This document shows, piece by piece, positions 7,252-15,290 of a stretch of 20,980 nucleotides of DNA. The notes beneath the pieces were generated by a model that had not been told where the DNA came from, ran no database searches, and was given only the letters and a program-made list of their open reading frames with translations. The position numbers were made by a program, and so were the translations under genes. The stretch comes from Alphaproteobacteria bacterium. GTDB taxonomy: Bacteria > Pseudomonadota > Alphaproteobacteria > Micropepsales > Micropepsaceae. Positions within the stretch are counted from its first letter, which is position 1; each line of letters opens with the position of its first letter. The stretch covers positions 22,884 through 43,863 of the forward strand of contig PKWC01000233.1 of NCBI GenBank assembly GCA_003131925.1, given 5' to 3'.

Positions 7252-9180
7252 TCACCGCGAGCGCTCCGCAGAATCGACGCTTATGCGAGACACGTATAAT
7301 CCGAGAAGCCGGGTATCGGCGTTGATCGCCAGATCGCGGGGCGCGATCGCATCCGGCAGCTCAATGTCGATCCGAAGAGGACGCATATTGTAGACAAGAT
7401 CGAACGGAATCCGCAGCGTCTTCTCTCGATCGCGTTCGTTCCATCTCAGCACAAATCCACCGATGGTGGCGCCGTTGGCTTTGACGATCGCCCGCTGAGA
7501 CGGGTGCTTGGAAGAAAGAAGGGCCCCGTTGCCGCCAAACAGAATCCTGAGCCGAAGATCGCCGGGTGTCTCGAGAATCGGTTTGATAGTCAAGGAAGCA
7601 TGCTTTCCGATTGTCCAAACCGCCGGCGCGGCACGAGTCTCCCAGCCGCTCATTTGGATGCTGGGCGGCGGCGGGCGCTGGCTCAGGAACGGTCTGCCGG
7701 TCAGGTAGGGGATCGGGCCCAGCTGGCCAAGCGGATGCGTTTTCCATTTCAGCGGAAGAGCCAGAAAATCAGCGAACCTGGTGTTGCTGGGTATTTGGGC
7801 CTGCCACATGGACAACATCAGAAAAAGATTGAGGGCAATGAGGGCGGCGATGACCAGGGCTACAGCGCTGTGACCAACACGAACACCAACCCACGCGAAT
7901 GCGTGCCCCAGCGGCAATGCGATGAGGGGCATCATGTCGACAAAGGGGCGGGACCCGAAACCGCCACCACCAAATGACCAAGTCCACCAGCTTGAGCAGA
8001 TGTAGATTTCGAGGGCCAGGACGCCGCCGATGCCAATCGCCAGCCATTTGTCTTTCCTGGCCAGCAATCCAAGGCCGAACGGGACGATCGCCATCATCGG
8101 CGTCCAGAAGACTAGCCCATGATTCGGACTGAACAGAATATTGAGAATGTGCGGATTGAGCCAGTTGAAGTGCTCCGATCCATACGAATTCAGGATCAGG
8201 TGTCCGGTCACGGCGTGCCAATAGGCGAGTTGCGGGCCGAACACGAAGACAAACGAAACGAGGCCTGTGCCGAGCTCGCGACAAAAGCGTCTGGTATCGC
8301 GGGACCGTGACCACTGCTCGCAGACGCAGGCTATGGGCAACAGAGCCGCGATCACATTCGGCACGCGCGTCAGCGCGATCAGTCCCGTAATTGCACCCAT
8401 CGCCGTTGCGGCCAGCCATTGCGGCGCAGCCTTCCGGCTGCTTCGCTCGCGATAGAAATCGATGGCAGTCAGCAACGCGCTGAGGAGACAATAGGAGTAG
8501 ATGTGCGAGAATTGATCGTAGGTGCCGTAGTGAAACACGCCCGTGGCGAAAACAATTGCCGAGATTGTGAGTATTGAATCGACAAGCGAGAAGCGGCGCA
8601 GCAGAAAGCGGCAGAGAAGCAGCGTGCCCAGGCTCAGATACGCGATCCCGGACAGCACATTCGCCATCTGATAGGGCACAGAATATCCATTCGGAGCCCA
8701 GCCGAGCAGGTTTGAAGTGATGTGGGCGGCCAGGAAGAACGGAGTTTGCAGAAGGGCCGTTCCGATCGTGTATTTCTGCAAAAGCTTTCCGGTACCTGGA
8801 TAGGTCCACAATCCGTCCCACGCATAAGGAAGGGGATGGCTGCCGACCACGGTCCATTCGAACGCCTTCGGCGTCCTCATGGTCAGATCGTGGTCGATAA
8901 ATATGGCCGGGAGATAGGAATAATAGCCGAAACCGTCGGAACGGATTGGCGGCCCATACACGACGCAACTGCTGTAAATGTAAAGGCAAGCGAGAAGCGC
9001 GAGCAGGAAAAGGGCTGCCGCGCTGATTGCGGGCCAGAACCAGGGGGAAGCGCGAAGCCGGCGCGCCGTGGAAATGGATCGCCGCGTGGCCGCGGGCATG
9101 CGGAAGTCGAAATCCGCCGCAAGACCGGACGAGGCAGAAACCGCCGCCGCTCGACCGTTGATCGGCGGTTGCGAGCTCAT
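7252..9180 (-). CDS. Polytopic GT-C-type glycosyltransferase-like membrane protein
   Basis: A 642-aa integral membrane protein. After a cytoplasmic N-terminus and a first membrane segment (about 49-71), a loop carries S-D-G-F-G-Y-Y-S-Y-L (81-90) and D-H-D (96-98). Such an acidic first periplasmic loop is typical of GT-C enzymes that use polyprenyl-phosphate sugars. Many hydrophobic segments follow to about residue 470. The last roughly 130 residues are soluble and match the C-terminus of the adjacent 9177-11438 protein (H-P-S-Q-R, then L-P-D-A-I-A-P-R-D-L and a D-x-R-L-L-G-L-Y ending). The ATG overlaps the upstream stop by 4 bp. Likely role: adding a sugar to a lipid or glycan on the periplasmic side. 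No specific family name is certain and the substrate is unknown. Confidence 0.7.
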   Translation of the reverse strand: MSSQPPINGRAAAVSASSGLAADFDFRMPAATRRSISTARRLRASPWFWPAISAAALFLLALLACLYIYSSCVVYGPPIRSDGFGYYSYLPAIFIDHDLTMRTPKAFEWTVVGSHPLPYAWDGLWTYPGTGKLLQKYTIGTALLQTPFFLAAHITSNLLGWAPNGYSVPYQMANVLSGIAYLSLGTLLLCRFLLRRFSLVDSILTISAIVFATGVFHYGTYDQFSHIYSYCLLSALLTAIDFYRERSSRKAAPQWLAATAMGAITGLIALTRVPNVIAALLPIACVCEQWSRSRDTRRFCRELGTGLVSFVFVFGPQLAYWHAVTGHLILNSYGSEHFNWLNPHILNILFSPNHGLVFWTPMMAIVPFGLGLLARKDKWLAIGIGGVLALEIYICSSWWTWSFGGGGFGSRPFVDMMPLIALPLGHAFAWVGVRVGHSAVALVIAALIALNLFLMLSMWQAQIPSNTRFADFLALPLKWKTHPLGQLGPIPYLTGRPFLSQRPPPPSIQMSGWETRAAPAVWTIGKHASLTIKPILETPGDLRLRILFGGNGALLSSKHPSQRAIVKANGATIGGFVLRWNERDREKTLRIPFDLVYNMRPLRIDIELPDAIAPRDLAINADTRLLGLYVSRISVDSAERSR

Positions 9181-11438
9181 CGTTCAGCCACGATCCGCAA
9201 TCTGTGAAGGTAGAGCGCGAGGAGACGCGGGTCGCCGTTGACCCCGAGATCGTTGGGAGCCGCCGCATCCGGCAATTCGAAGCGGATCACGTTCAATTTC
9301 CCGCTGCGCAATAGACCTGGAGCTATCTCAAGGCTCGCCCGTGCAAGTGTCCTTGCGGAGCGGAACGTCAGAACGCCGATGCTCTGCCCATTGACGGAAA
9401 CGAACGCCCGCTGGACCGGATGAAGTTTCGTCACGTTGACGTTTGACACCACGAGTTCGAGTCTCGTGGGCTCGTTCGGAATATCGCCGAGCCTGAAATA
9501 GATCGCGGCCGCGTGATCCGTGGACCATCGTCCCCAGCCGGGTTTCCAATCGAAATTCTCGAGCAGCATGGATTTGGGTGTCTGTTCCTCGGCGCGCAAC
9601 TCGCCGCCCAATTGATAGATCGGACCGATTGCGGCCGCGAGCGTCTGGGATTGCCGCGAGCGCGAAGGATCGTATGTGCAGAGATTAAATCCGTCCACGC
9701 GGCGGCAGTAGTGGAGCAGGGGCTTCTGATCGAGGACGGCGAGCGCCAGTCGGTCGCTGAGAATGTACGCCGTATCCTTCTGCAGGCCGTCTCTCAACAT
9801 CTGCTCGGGCGTTCGGACACAATCGACAGCAAGGGTTTTGGGGGAAATCCTGGCGACGTAGACGCTGTTAAGCGTCATCCCGTTGCGGGCCACAAGTCGC
9901 GCAAAGGCGGGCCACTCATCGAGGCCTCCCGGAGTCGCATCCGGCCCGCACTGCAGTGCGGGCAAGATTATGAGATGCTTGTGCGCTCCCGCGAGTTGCG
10001 CCCAATCGTTCGACGGCAGAACACGACCATGAACTTCGCGCGCCTTCGCCGAAATACCGTTCCTCAGGGGAAGTAGATCGAAATATTGCAGCAGCAGCGC
10101 GGACGCGAGAAGGAGACGTCGCGCGGTACGCGAGGAAATCGTCATCGCCGTGCCTGCGATGGCCGCGAGAATCAGCAGATAGTGGACCGGCCAGAACAAT
10201 CGCGCCGATGCACGGAACGAGGCCAGGAGATTGAACACAAATTTCGGCAGCGGGACGGTCAAGAGCACGACGTTGGCGAATGTCACCTTCGTGGAGATCG
10301 CAAGAAGGATCAGCACCACCGAAACTGCGGCAAGAGGCCTCACAGGCTCCGACCACACCTCCCTGAGGATCTGCGGCTTTCGCGCCAGCATCACGAGCAG
10401 AAGAAAGAGTATTCCAAGCCCGAGATAGTTGTAGCTTTCGTATGCTTGGCCCCCGACCGTCGGAAAGGTCCTGATCAGCAGGGAATCAGCTTGCGGATTG
10501 ATCGGAGCGACAAGGTTTAGCGAGTAGGCGGTATAGCCGTCGCCGGCAAGCTGCATATCGCCGATGACGATGAATCCAAACAACACAAAGGCGGCGAAGG
10601 TCGCGAGAACCATGCCACCCGCCCACGCGAGATAACGGACTCTCAGCGTGGCCCGAACGCGGGAATCGGCTGCTGACGGCCCGGCGACCAGGCTTAGCTC
10701 TTCCCTGTAGGCTCTAAAGATTGCGGCGGCGCCGATGGCGTTCGCCATCAAGGCTATGTAAGGAGTGATTGACGCCGCGAGAGCCGCCAAGATGACAAAC
10801 GGAGCAACGCGCTGCCGGATCGATCCGCGGACACCGGGCCTGAAATAGTAATAAAGGCAGGCGACGATAACCCAGTGTGTGGAATGTGGGAAATGACCGC
10901 TAAGCCTCTCCGTCAGAATGGGTGACAGCAGGAAGAAGGCCGCGCCGACCGTTGTCAGTACGCGATCGTCCTTGGCGAAGAGGGAGACAAGCCTCAGTCC
11001 GAAATAGGCCTGAAGCACGTAGCACGAGACGGCATAAAGTCCGAGATATTGGAAGTTGGCTGGCAGGAGTGGTGAGAAGAGATGGAAGATCACGCCGGCA
11101 AGCGGGATGAAGTCCAGATAGGAAGCGGTGACGCCGGTCGGATAGTCGAGATGGCTGATCCATGTCGGCGGAAAGTGCCAGATCGACTCGTGCCGCAGAA
11201 ATTCCCAGCCGATCTCGTATTGCGCGGGATCTCCCGACAGCCAGGAGAGATTGACTGGATCGATCTCGCGCCAGCCGATCAGCAGCCACACGTCCAGCGC
11301 TCCAGCAATCAGGGCAATCAGGGAGTATAGGAGCCAATCGGGAATGCGGGAGATTGCCCTCGCGAAGTGCGGGAGAGCCCCGAGCCGAGATCGCCTGATT
11401 CGAAACCGTGGGACAGACTCTCTAACTGAGGCCCACAC
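9177..11438 (-). CDS. DUF6311-like GT-C-type membrane protein
   Basis: A 753-aa multispanning protein. Its N-terminal region resembles DUF6311 proteins: S-G-D-P-A-Q-Y-E-I-G-W-E-F-L-R (68-82), D-F-I-P-L (109-113) and L-P-A-N-F-Q-Y-L-G-L (125-134), followed by many hydrophobic segments. DUF6311 proteins are regarded as GT-C-like membrane enzymes; the D-x-x-Q loop fits a catalytic first loop, but activity is not proven. The soluble C-terminus (about 640-753) is homologous to that of the next gene, with H-P-V-Q-R-A and L-P-D-A-A-A-P-N-D-L-G. Start taken as GTG at 11438, without a clear ribosome site. It lies 42 bp after the hydroxylase gene and overlaps the next gene by 4 bp. Periplasmic sugar transfer is inferred. 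Confidence 0.7.
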   Translation of the reverse strand: MWASVRESVPRFRIRRSRLGALPHFARAISRIPDWLLYSLIALIAGALDVWLLIGWREIDPVNLSWLSGDPAQYEIGWEFLRHESIWHFPPTWISHLDYPTGVTASYLDFIPLAGVIFHLFSPLLPANFQYLGLYAVSCYVLQAYFGLRLVSLFAKDDRVLTTVGAAFFLLSPILTERLSGHFPHSTHWVIVACLYYYFRPGVRGSIRQRVAPFVILAALAASITPYIALMANAIGAAAIFRAYREELSLVAGPSAADSRVRATLRVRYLAWAGGMVLATFAAFVLFGFIVIGDMQLAGDGYTAYSLNLVAPINPQADSLLIRTFPTVGGQAYESYNYLGLGILFLLLVMLARKPQILREVWSEPVRPLAAVSVVLILLAISTKVTFANVVLLTVPLPKFVFNLLASFRASARLFWPVHYLLILAAIAGTAMTISSRTARRLLLASALLLQYFDLLPLRNGISAKAREVHGRVLPSNDWAQLAGAHKHLIILPALQCGPDATPGGLDEWPAFARLVARNGMTLNSVYVARISPKTLAVDCVRTPEQMLRDGLQKDTAYILSDRLALAVLDQKPLLHYCRRVDGFNLCTYDPSRSRQSQTLAAAIGPIYQLGGELRAEEQTPKSMLLENFDWKPGWGRWSTDHAAAIYFRLGDIPNEPTRLELVVSNVNVTKLHPVQRAFVSVNGQSIGVLTFRSARTLARASLEIAPGLLRSGKLNVIRFELPDAAAPNDLGVNGDPRLLALYLHRLRIVAER

Positions 11439-11480
11439 GTTAGAATCGATCGCGAAGTCTGAAGAGAAAGGCTCCGCCGC

Positions 11481-12266
11481 TCATCGCAAATCCCAGCGCG
11501 TGCGGAACAGAAGATCGCACAGGCCCGGGCTGCCGAAGCCGTCGCTGAAGCTCACCCTCGCGCGGCGATGATGTTCGCCATGAGCGTGGCTTGAGATGAG
11601 AGACGGAGGAATATGGTGCAAAAGCCGCGACCAGCGCGACGCGGTTGCCTTTTTGATGGCGGCCGCGAAATCGTAACCCGAATGTTCGTATAGTCCGCCA
11701 ACCGCGCCGAGAGAGGCGACCAGAAGCTGAAAACGCAAGTCGGACGTGCCCCCGCCGATGAGAATAAGCGGGATAAGATAAGGACAGACAATCGTCAAAA
11801 AGAAATCCGGCACCGTCATGTAACAGGCGCTGATGCTGCTCGAGGCCCTCGTCGAGTGGTGAAGGTTGTGGCCCAGCCAGCGAAAACGCGGATTGTGCAA
11901 CAGGCCGCGATGGGCGCCATATTGAATGACGTCATGGCCGATCGTCATGAGGACGAGCGCGGCAAACGCAAAGCCGATGCCTATGTGCGGCGCGCCCACA
12001 AAAGCGATACCAAACCTTTCGCAGAGCCACATGGCCGGCAGCAGAATGAAAATCTGGTTGAACAATACGCGGGGCAGAAAATCAGCATAGGCAAGGCGGT
12101 CATTGTCGCGCAGCTTGAAGCGCTGGAATGCGCCGGTGCGGTCGCACCAGGCAAAACCCAGACCCACCGCGTGGAACACGATCATGTGTCCGGTCCAGAC
12201 GACCAGCGAAAGGGGGAGCAAATTCAGCAATTCCAGGAAATGGGGCAGCGGCATCGGAAAGGCCAT
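11481..12266 (-). CDS. Fatty acid hydroxylase / sterol desaturase superfamily protein
   Basis: A 261-aa membrane di-iron hydroxylase-type protein from the ATG at 12266; a TTG at 12329 would add 21 residues that look unconserved. Hydrophobic segments surround the histidine clusters that bind the iron pair: H111-D-V-I-Q-Y-G-A-H119-R with H124, H133-N-L-H136-H137, E-H195-S-G-Y, and a C-terminal H227-A-H-G-E-H232-H233. This superfamily hydroxylates or desaturates lipid chains, sterols or sphingoid bases using O2 inside the membrane. It lies between the FA2H-like gene (115 bp upstream) and the DUF6311-like gene, in the same direction. The lipid substrate is not determined, and no sterol or sphingolipid synthesis gene is in the window. 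Confidence 0.82.
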   Translation of the reverse strand: MAFPMPLPHFLELLNLLPLSLVVWTGHMIVFHAVGLGFAWCDRTGAFQRFKLRDNDRLAYADFLPRVLFNQIFILLPAMWLCERFGIAFVGAPHIGIGFAFAALVLMTIGHDVIQYGAHRGLLHNPRFRWLGHNLHHSTRASSSISACYMTVPDFFLTIVCPYLIPLILIGGGTSDLRFQLLVASLGAVGGLYEHSGYDFAAAIKKATASRWSRLLHHIPPSLISSHAHGEHHRRARVSFSDGFGSPGLCDLLFRTRWDLR

Positions 12267-12381
12267 ATGGTCCGTCGATTCCCTCTTTGCCGCGTTGCCG
12301 CCGCAGTCAAACTGTCCCGCCGAACGCAATCATAGCATTGGCCGGGCAGATGTTGCAATTTGCCGCGTTCCTGTTTTCAAC

Positions 12382-13020
12382 CTACTTGACGGCCTTATCG
12401 GGCTGCGTCCCGAGGATCTCATCCCACCAGGGGGCGCTCACGCCGAACCAGGACGACTCGTCGCGGAAATGATGATGCATGTGCCGGTGCCGCAGCAGCC
12501 GGCCGAGCCATGTGCGGGGCCGGCCATGATGGACATGAAAATGCAACATATCGTAACCGACATAGCCGCCGATGAAACCGGCCAGCACCGGCATGACCAG
12601 TTCCGGACCACACACAAGTCTGAGGACCGCAAAGGCCGCCACAATAATCGGGACGCTCATCAATGGCGGCATTACCAGTCGAAGCGGATCGCCCGGATAT
12701 TCGTGATGGACGCCATGAAGCAGGAATTGGACGCGCCTGCCGGAATCTGTCTGCGGGCGATAGTGGAAGAGGAACCGGTGCCCGAAATATTCCACCAGCG
12801 TCCATGCCACATAGCCGGCAAGCGCACCGGCAATCACGCTGCGCACGGACATTGAGCGCAGGGCCAGCCACACCAGAAACAATGCGATCGGAGAATAGAG
12901 GAACAGCGGAACAAGATGATTCACGCGGGAAAGCCAGTCGAGCAGGGGATTGCGGAACAGGCGCGGTGAGGCCTCACAGCCACTGTCCATCCCGGCATCG
13001 CCATCGGCCAGATCGTTCAT
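12382..13020 (-). CDS. Fatty acid 2-hydroxylase-like (FA2H/Scs7-type) membrane enzyme
   Basis: A 212-aa protein from the ATG at 13020; a TTG at 13047 would add nine residues. It carries the full FA2H histidine pattern: H81-R-F-L-F-H86, H102-G-V-H105-H106 followed by P-G-D-P-L-R-L-V-M-P-P (109-119), H160-F-H-V-H-H165, and H180-M-H-H-H184-F with W-F-G-V-S (191-195). In eukaryotes this signature marks enzymes that 2-hydroxylate the N-acyl chain of ceramides. Bacterial members are less studied and act on membrane lipids. Four hydrophobic stretches flank the motifs. It is first gene of the second leftward block, divergent from the exporter operon across 198 bp. It may hydroxylate the lipid part of the exported product (inference). 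The family call is strong; the bacterial substrate is unknown. Confidence 0.88.
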   Translation of the reverse strand: MNDLADGDAGMDSGCEASPRLFRNPLLDWLSRVNHLVPLFLYSPIALFLVWLALRSMSVRSVIAGALAGYVAWTLVEYFGHRFLFHYRPQTDSGRRVQFLLHGVHHEYPGDPLRLVMPPLMSVPIIVAAFAVLRLVCGPELVMPVLAGFIGGYVGYDMLHFHVHHGRPRTWLGRLLRHRHMHHHFRDESSWFGVSAPWWDEILGTQPDKAVK

Positions 13021-13218
13021 TGTTCTCGTTCGCCCTTCCAGGCCCAATCGGCCACATTCCTTTGTCCTGCTTATTCGAATCGCCTGCCCCGGGCAATTCG
13101 AGACTGGCGCCAGACGGCTCGCATCGGCTTATATTGGGGCCGCGCAAGGGGTTGGAGCCTGCGCGGGCGTTCCGGCCTGGCGGCCATCTGTCGATCCAAG
13201 GTTAAGTGGAGCAACGCG
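13021..13218. promoter_or_regulatory. Divergent control region between hydroxylase block and exporter operon
   Basis: This gap separates the leftward FA2H-like gene from the rightward exporter and must serve both. Seen: arms TCGAAT (13075-13080) and ATTCGA (13096-13101) flanking an inner dyad TGCCC-C-GGGCA (13085-13095), then the 10-bp palindrome CTGGCGCCAG (13104-13113). A TATATT hexamer near 13130 could be a -10 box for the rightward operon, but no good -35 pairs with it. The symmetry suggests one or more regulator sites shared by both operons. No regulator gene is nearby. Confidence 0.4.
13208..13211 (+). promoter_or_regulatory. Ribosome binding site of the exporter adaptor gene
   Basis: GGAG lies 7 nt before the ATG at 13219. 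It supports that start, from which a signal peptide begins at once. Confidence 0.65.
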
Positions 13219-14088
13219 ATGAAGGCGCTGACACTTACCGCAATTGTGCTGGCGATCGCAGCGTCCGCGGCGCGCGCCGACAATATCGGGGGGACGGGGC
13301 GGATCGAGCCCGAAGGAGGGGTGGTCGTTCTCGGCGGCGTCCAGGGCGCGAAGATACTCTCGATCTCTGTGCATCCCGGCCAGATGGTCAGACGCGGCGA
13401 TCTCCTGATGACGCTGGACGACCGCGAGGAGCGCGACAACGAGAAGATCGCCGAGCTTGCGCTCGCCCAGGCGCAAAAGGACGCTGCGCAAAGCCTGGCG
13501 GCGGAGCTGGTCGCGGTTCGCATCGCCGATGAGCATTGGCAACGCGCTTCGCGGGACGCGGAGAACTATCGCGCGCTCGGTCCCGATGCGACATCGGAGA
13601 AGATGATTGCCGACAATGAGCAGGCGGCAAACGAGGCGCGCCTGCAGCTCGGCGTCGAACGGAAAAGGGAAGGTCAGATTCGCGCCGACAATGCCGCCAG
13701 CATCCTGAGCGCGACGAAACGCCTCGAGATCGAGCAGCAAAAGCTCGCCCAATATCGTGTCGCCGCGCCCAGCAACGGCACGATCTTGCGCATCGACCAG
13801 CATGTCGGGGAAACGCTGACCGGCGGTCCGGCGATCGAGATGGGCGACATCCGCACCATGTACGTCGTCTGCCAGGCGTTTCAGGGCGATCTGCTGAAGC
13901 TCCGCCCTGGCATGCGTGCGACGATCAAGAGCAGCGCTTTCGAAAGACCGCTGAAGGGGACAGTCGACAATGTTGGCCGGCTCGTCGATACCAAAGCACA
14001 GCTGGGCGACGTCCGAATCAAGCTCGACGATCCCCGCGTCGCCAGCAAGGTCGTCGACATGGAAGTGGAAGTGGAGATTGCCCGCTAG
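13219..14088 (+). CDS. HlyD/DevB-like membrane fusion protein of a tripartite ABC exporter
   Basis: A 289-aa periplasmic adaptor linking the ABC transporter to the outer-membrane channel. A signal peptide with A-R-A at 18-20 is followed by G-R-I-E-P-E-G-G (27-34), the opening typical of DevB proteins. Next come the first lipoyl half (37-66, V-H-P-G-Q-M-V-R-R-G-D), a long alpha-helical hairpin (about 70-178) and the second half (A-P-S-N-G-T-I-L, 183-190), then a beta-barrel-like end. The DevB family works with DevC and DevA. No lipobox cysteine is seen after the signal, and no second membrane segment, so the mature protein may be soluble rather than anchored. First gene of the exporter operon; its TAG overlaps the GTG of the next gene by 1 bp. 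Confidence 0.88.
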   Translation: MKALTLTAIVLAIAASAARADNIGGTGRIEPEGGVVVLGGVQGAKILSISVHPGQMVRRGDLLMTLDDREERDNEKIAELALAQAQKDAAQSLAAELVAVRIADEHWQRASRDAENYRALGPDATSEKMIADNEQAANEARLQLGVERKREGQIRADNAASILSATKRLEIEQQKLAQYRVAAPSNGTILRIDQHVGETLTGGPAIEMGDIRTMYVVCQAFQGDLLKLRPGMRATIKSSAFERPLKGTVDNVGRLVDTKAQLGDVRIKLDDPRVASKVVDMEVEVEIAR

Positions 14089-15290
14089 TGCGTGGCGCCG
14101 CCAAAAGGCTGCTTGAAGCGGGCAGGGCGGTGTTCTCGCTTTCGAGCGCCGTTCCCGGGGTCGCCTGCTTCGCGGTCGCCGGCTCGAATCTGCTGCAGCA
14201 CCGCCTGCGTCTGCTCGCCGCCCTGTCCGGCGTCGCGGTCGCGCTGTTCCTGCTGACGATGCAGATTTCGGTACTCGATGCCGCACGCGCCAAGGTCACC
14301 CAGCTCTACGATGATTTCAATTTCGATCTCGCGGCCGTGCCGGATACGTACCAATTTCTGCTCAACTTCGAGACCATCGACCGTGTGGTGCTCGACCAGG
14401 CGCGGGCGACGGGTGAAATCCCGCGGGCGTTCGGACTGAACGTGGATGTCGTGCACTGGATGCAATGGCCGTCGAAGAAGCTCGCCTATCTCTACCTGAT
14501 CGGTCTCGACGATCCGGGAACCTTCGTGCGCGATCCCGTCATCCGGAGCGGCATGAAATCGCTGGTCTCCTCGCATTCCCTGCTGATGGACTCCTATTCG
14601 GAGCCCGACATCGGTCCGCTCGCGACGGGCACCACGGCCAAGATCGGCGACGAGCAGGTCTCAATTGCCGGTCATTTCCGGCTTGGGCTTTTCTTCTATG
14701 GGGAAGGGAGCGCCATCGTGCGCAACACCGATTTTCCGCGCCTTGCCGGACGGGACTCCAGCAAGGTCAGCATCGGGCTGTTCCAGCTGCGCCCTGGCGT
14801 CGACCCGCAAAAGGCAAAGGCGGATCTGAAGGCGATCGTTCCGGAGCACACGCTGGTCTTCACACGAAGCGAACTGCTTCAGCAGGAGCGCGATTATTTT
14901 CTCACCGTCAGGCCGGTCGGCATCATGATCTATATCAGCATGCTGATCGCCTGCCTCGTCGGAGGCGTGATCATCGTGCAGGTTCTTTCGACGGAGGTTT
15001 CCAATAGGATGAAGGAGTATGCCGTGCTGAAGGCCATGGGCTCGGCGCCCGCTTTCGTATATGGCATCGGCGTTGCGCAGGCCGTGCTTCTTGGTTTGGG
15101 CGGTCTGCTGCCCGCTTTGTTCGTAGGCGCGCTCGTGCTGTGGTTCATTCAGGACCGCACGCATCTGGAAGCCGCGTTGGGCGCAGTCGTGTTCGGGAAG
15201 ATGCTGGCGATCACGCTTGCGGCCGCGCTCGGCGCGGCCGCAGTGGTCGTGGGCCGCGTGCACCGCGCGGATCCGGCGGCGCTCTACTGA
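14088..15290 (+). CDS. DevC-like ABC permease 1 (FtsX/MacB type)
   Basis: A 400-aa four-helix permease. Membrane segment 1 lies at about 41-60, after N-L-L-Q-H-R-L-R-L-L (34-43), as in DevC proteins. A large periplasmic domain (about 65-275) follows, then helices at about 277-301, 323-353 and 368-389. The cytoplasmic coupling segment E-Y-A-V-L-K-A-M-G (310-318) is characteristic, and the protein ends in A-D-P-A-A-L-Y. The start is GTG, overlapping the adaptor's stop by 1 bp. The stop overlaps the next permease's ATG by 1 bp (TGATG). It probably forms the membrane half of a MacB-like mechanotransmission exporter that extracts a substrate from the periplasm or outer leaflet. Expected partner: the 15290-16417 permease, with the DevA-like ATPase. 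Substrate unknown; glycolipid suspected by family precedent. Confidence 0.86.
   Translation: MRGAAKRLLEAGRAVFSLSSAVPGVACFAVAGSNLLQHRLRLLAALSGVAVALFLLTMQISVLDAARAKVTQLYDDFNFDLAAVPDTYQFLLNFETIDRVVLDQARATGEIPRAFGLNVDVVHWMQWPSKKLAYLYLIGLDDPGTFVRDPVIRSGMKSLVSSHSLLMDSYSEPDIGPLATGTTAKIGDEQVSIAGHFRLGLFFYGEGSAIVRNTDFPRLAGRDSSKVSIGLFQLRPGVDPQKAKADLKAIVPEHTLVFTRSELLQQERDYFLTVRPVGIMIYISMLIACLVGGVIIVQVLSTEVSNRMKEYAVLKAMGSAPAFVYGIGVAQAVLLGLGGLLPALFVGALVLWFIQDRTHLEAALGAVVFGKMLAITLAAALGAAAVVVGRVHRADPAALY

Noticed and set aside
7769..9268. A 499-codon minus-strand frame overlapping the GT-C gene
   Set aside because: Arg-rich, no membrane pattern and no motifs; the overlapping frame has clear membrane segments and the 4-bp coupling.
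15140..15289. Upstream extension of permease 2
   Set aside because: The extra 50 residues lie within permease 1 coding sequence and are Arg/Gly-rich; the ATG at 15290 gives a family-like N-terminus.
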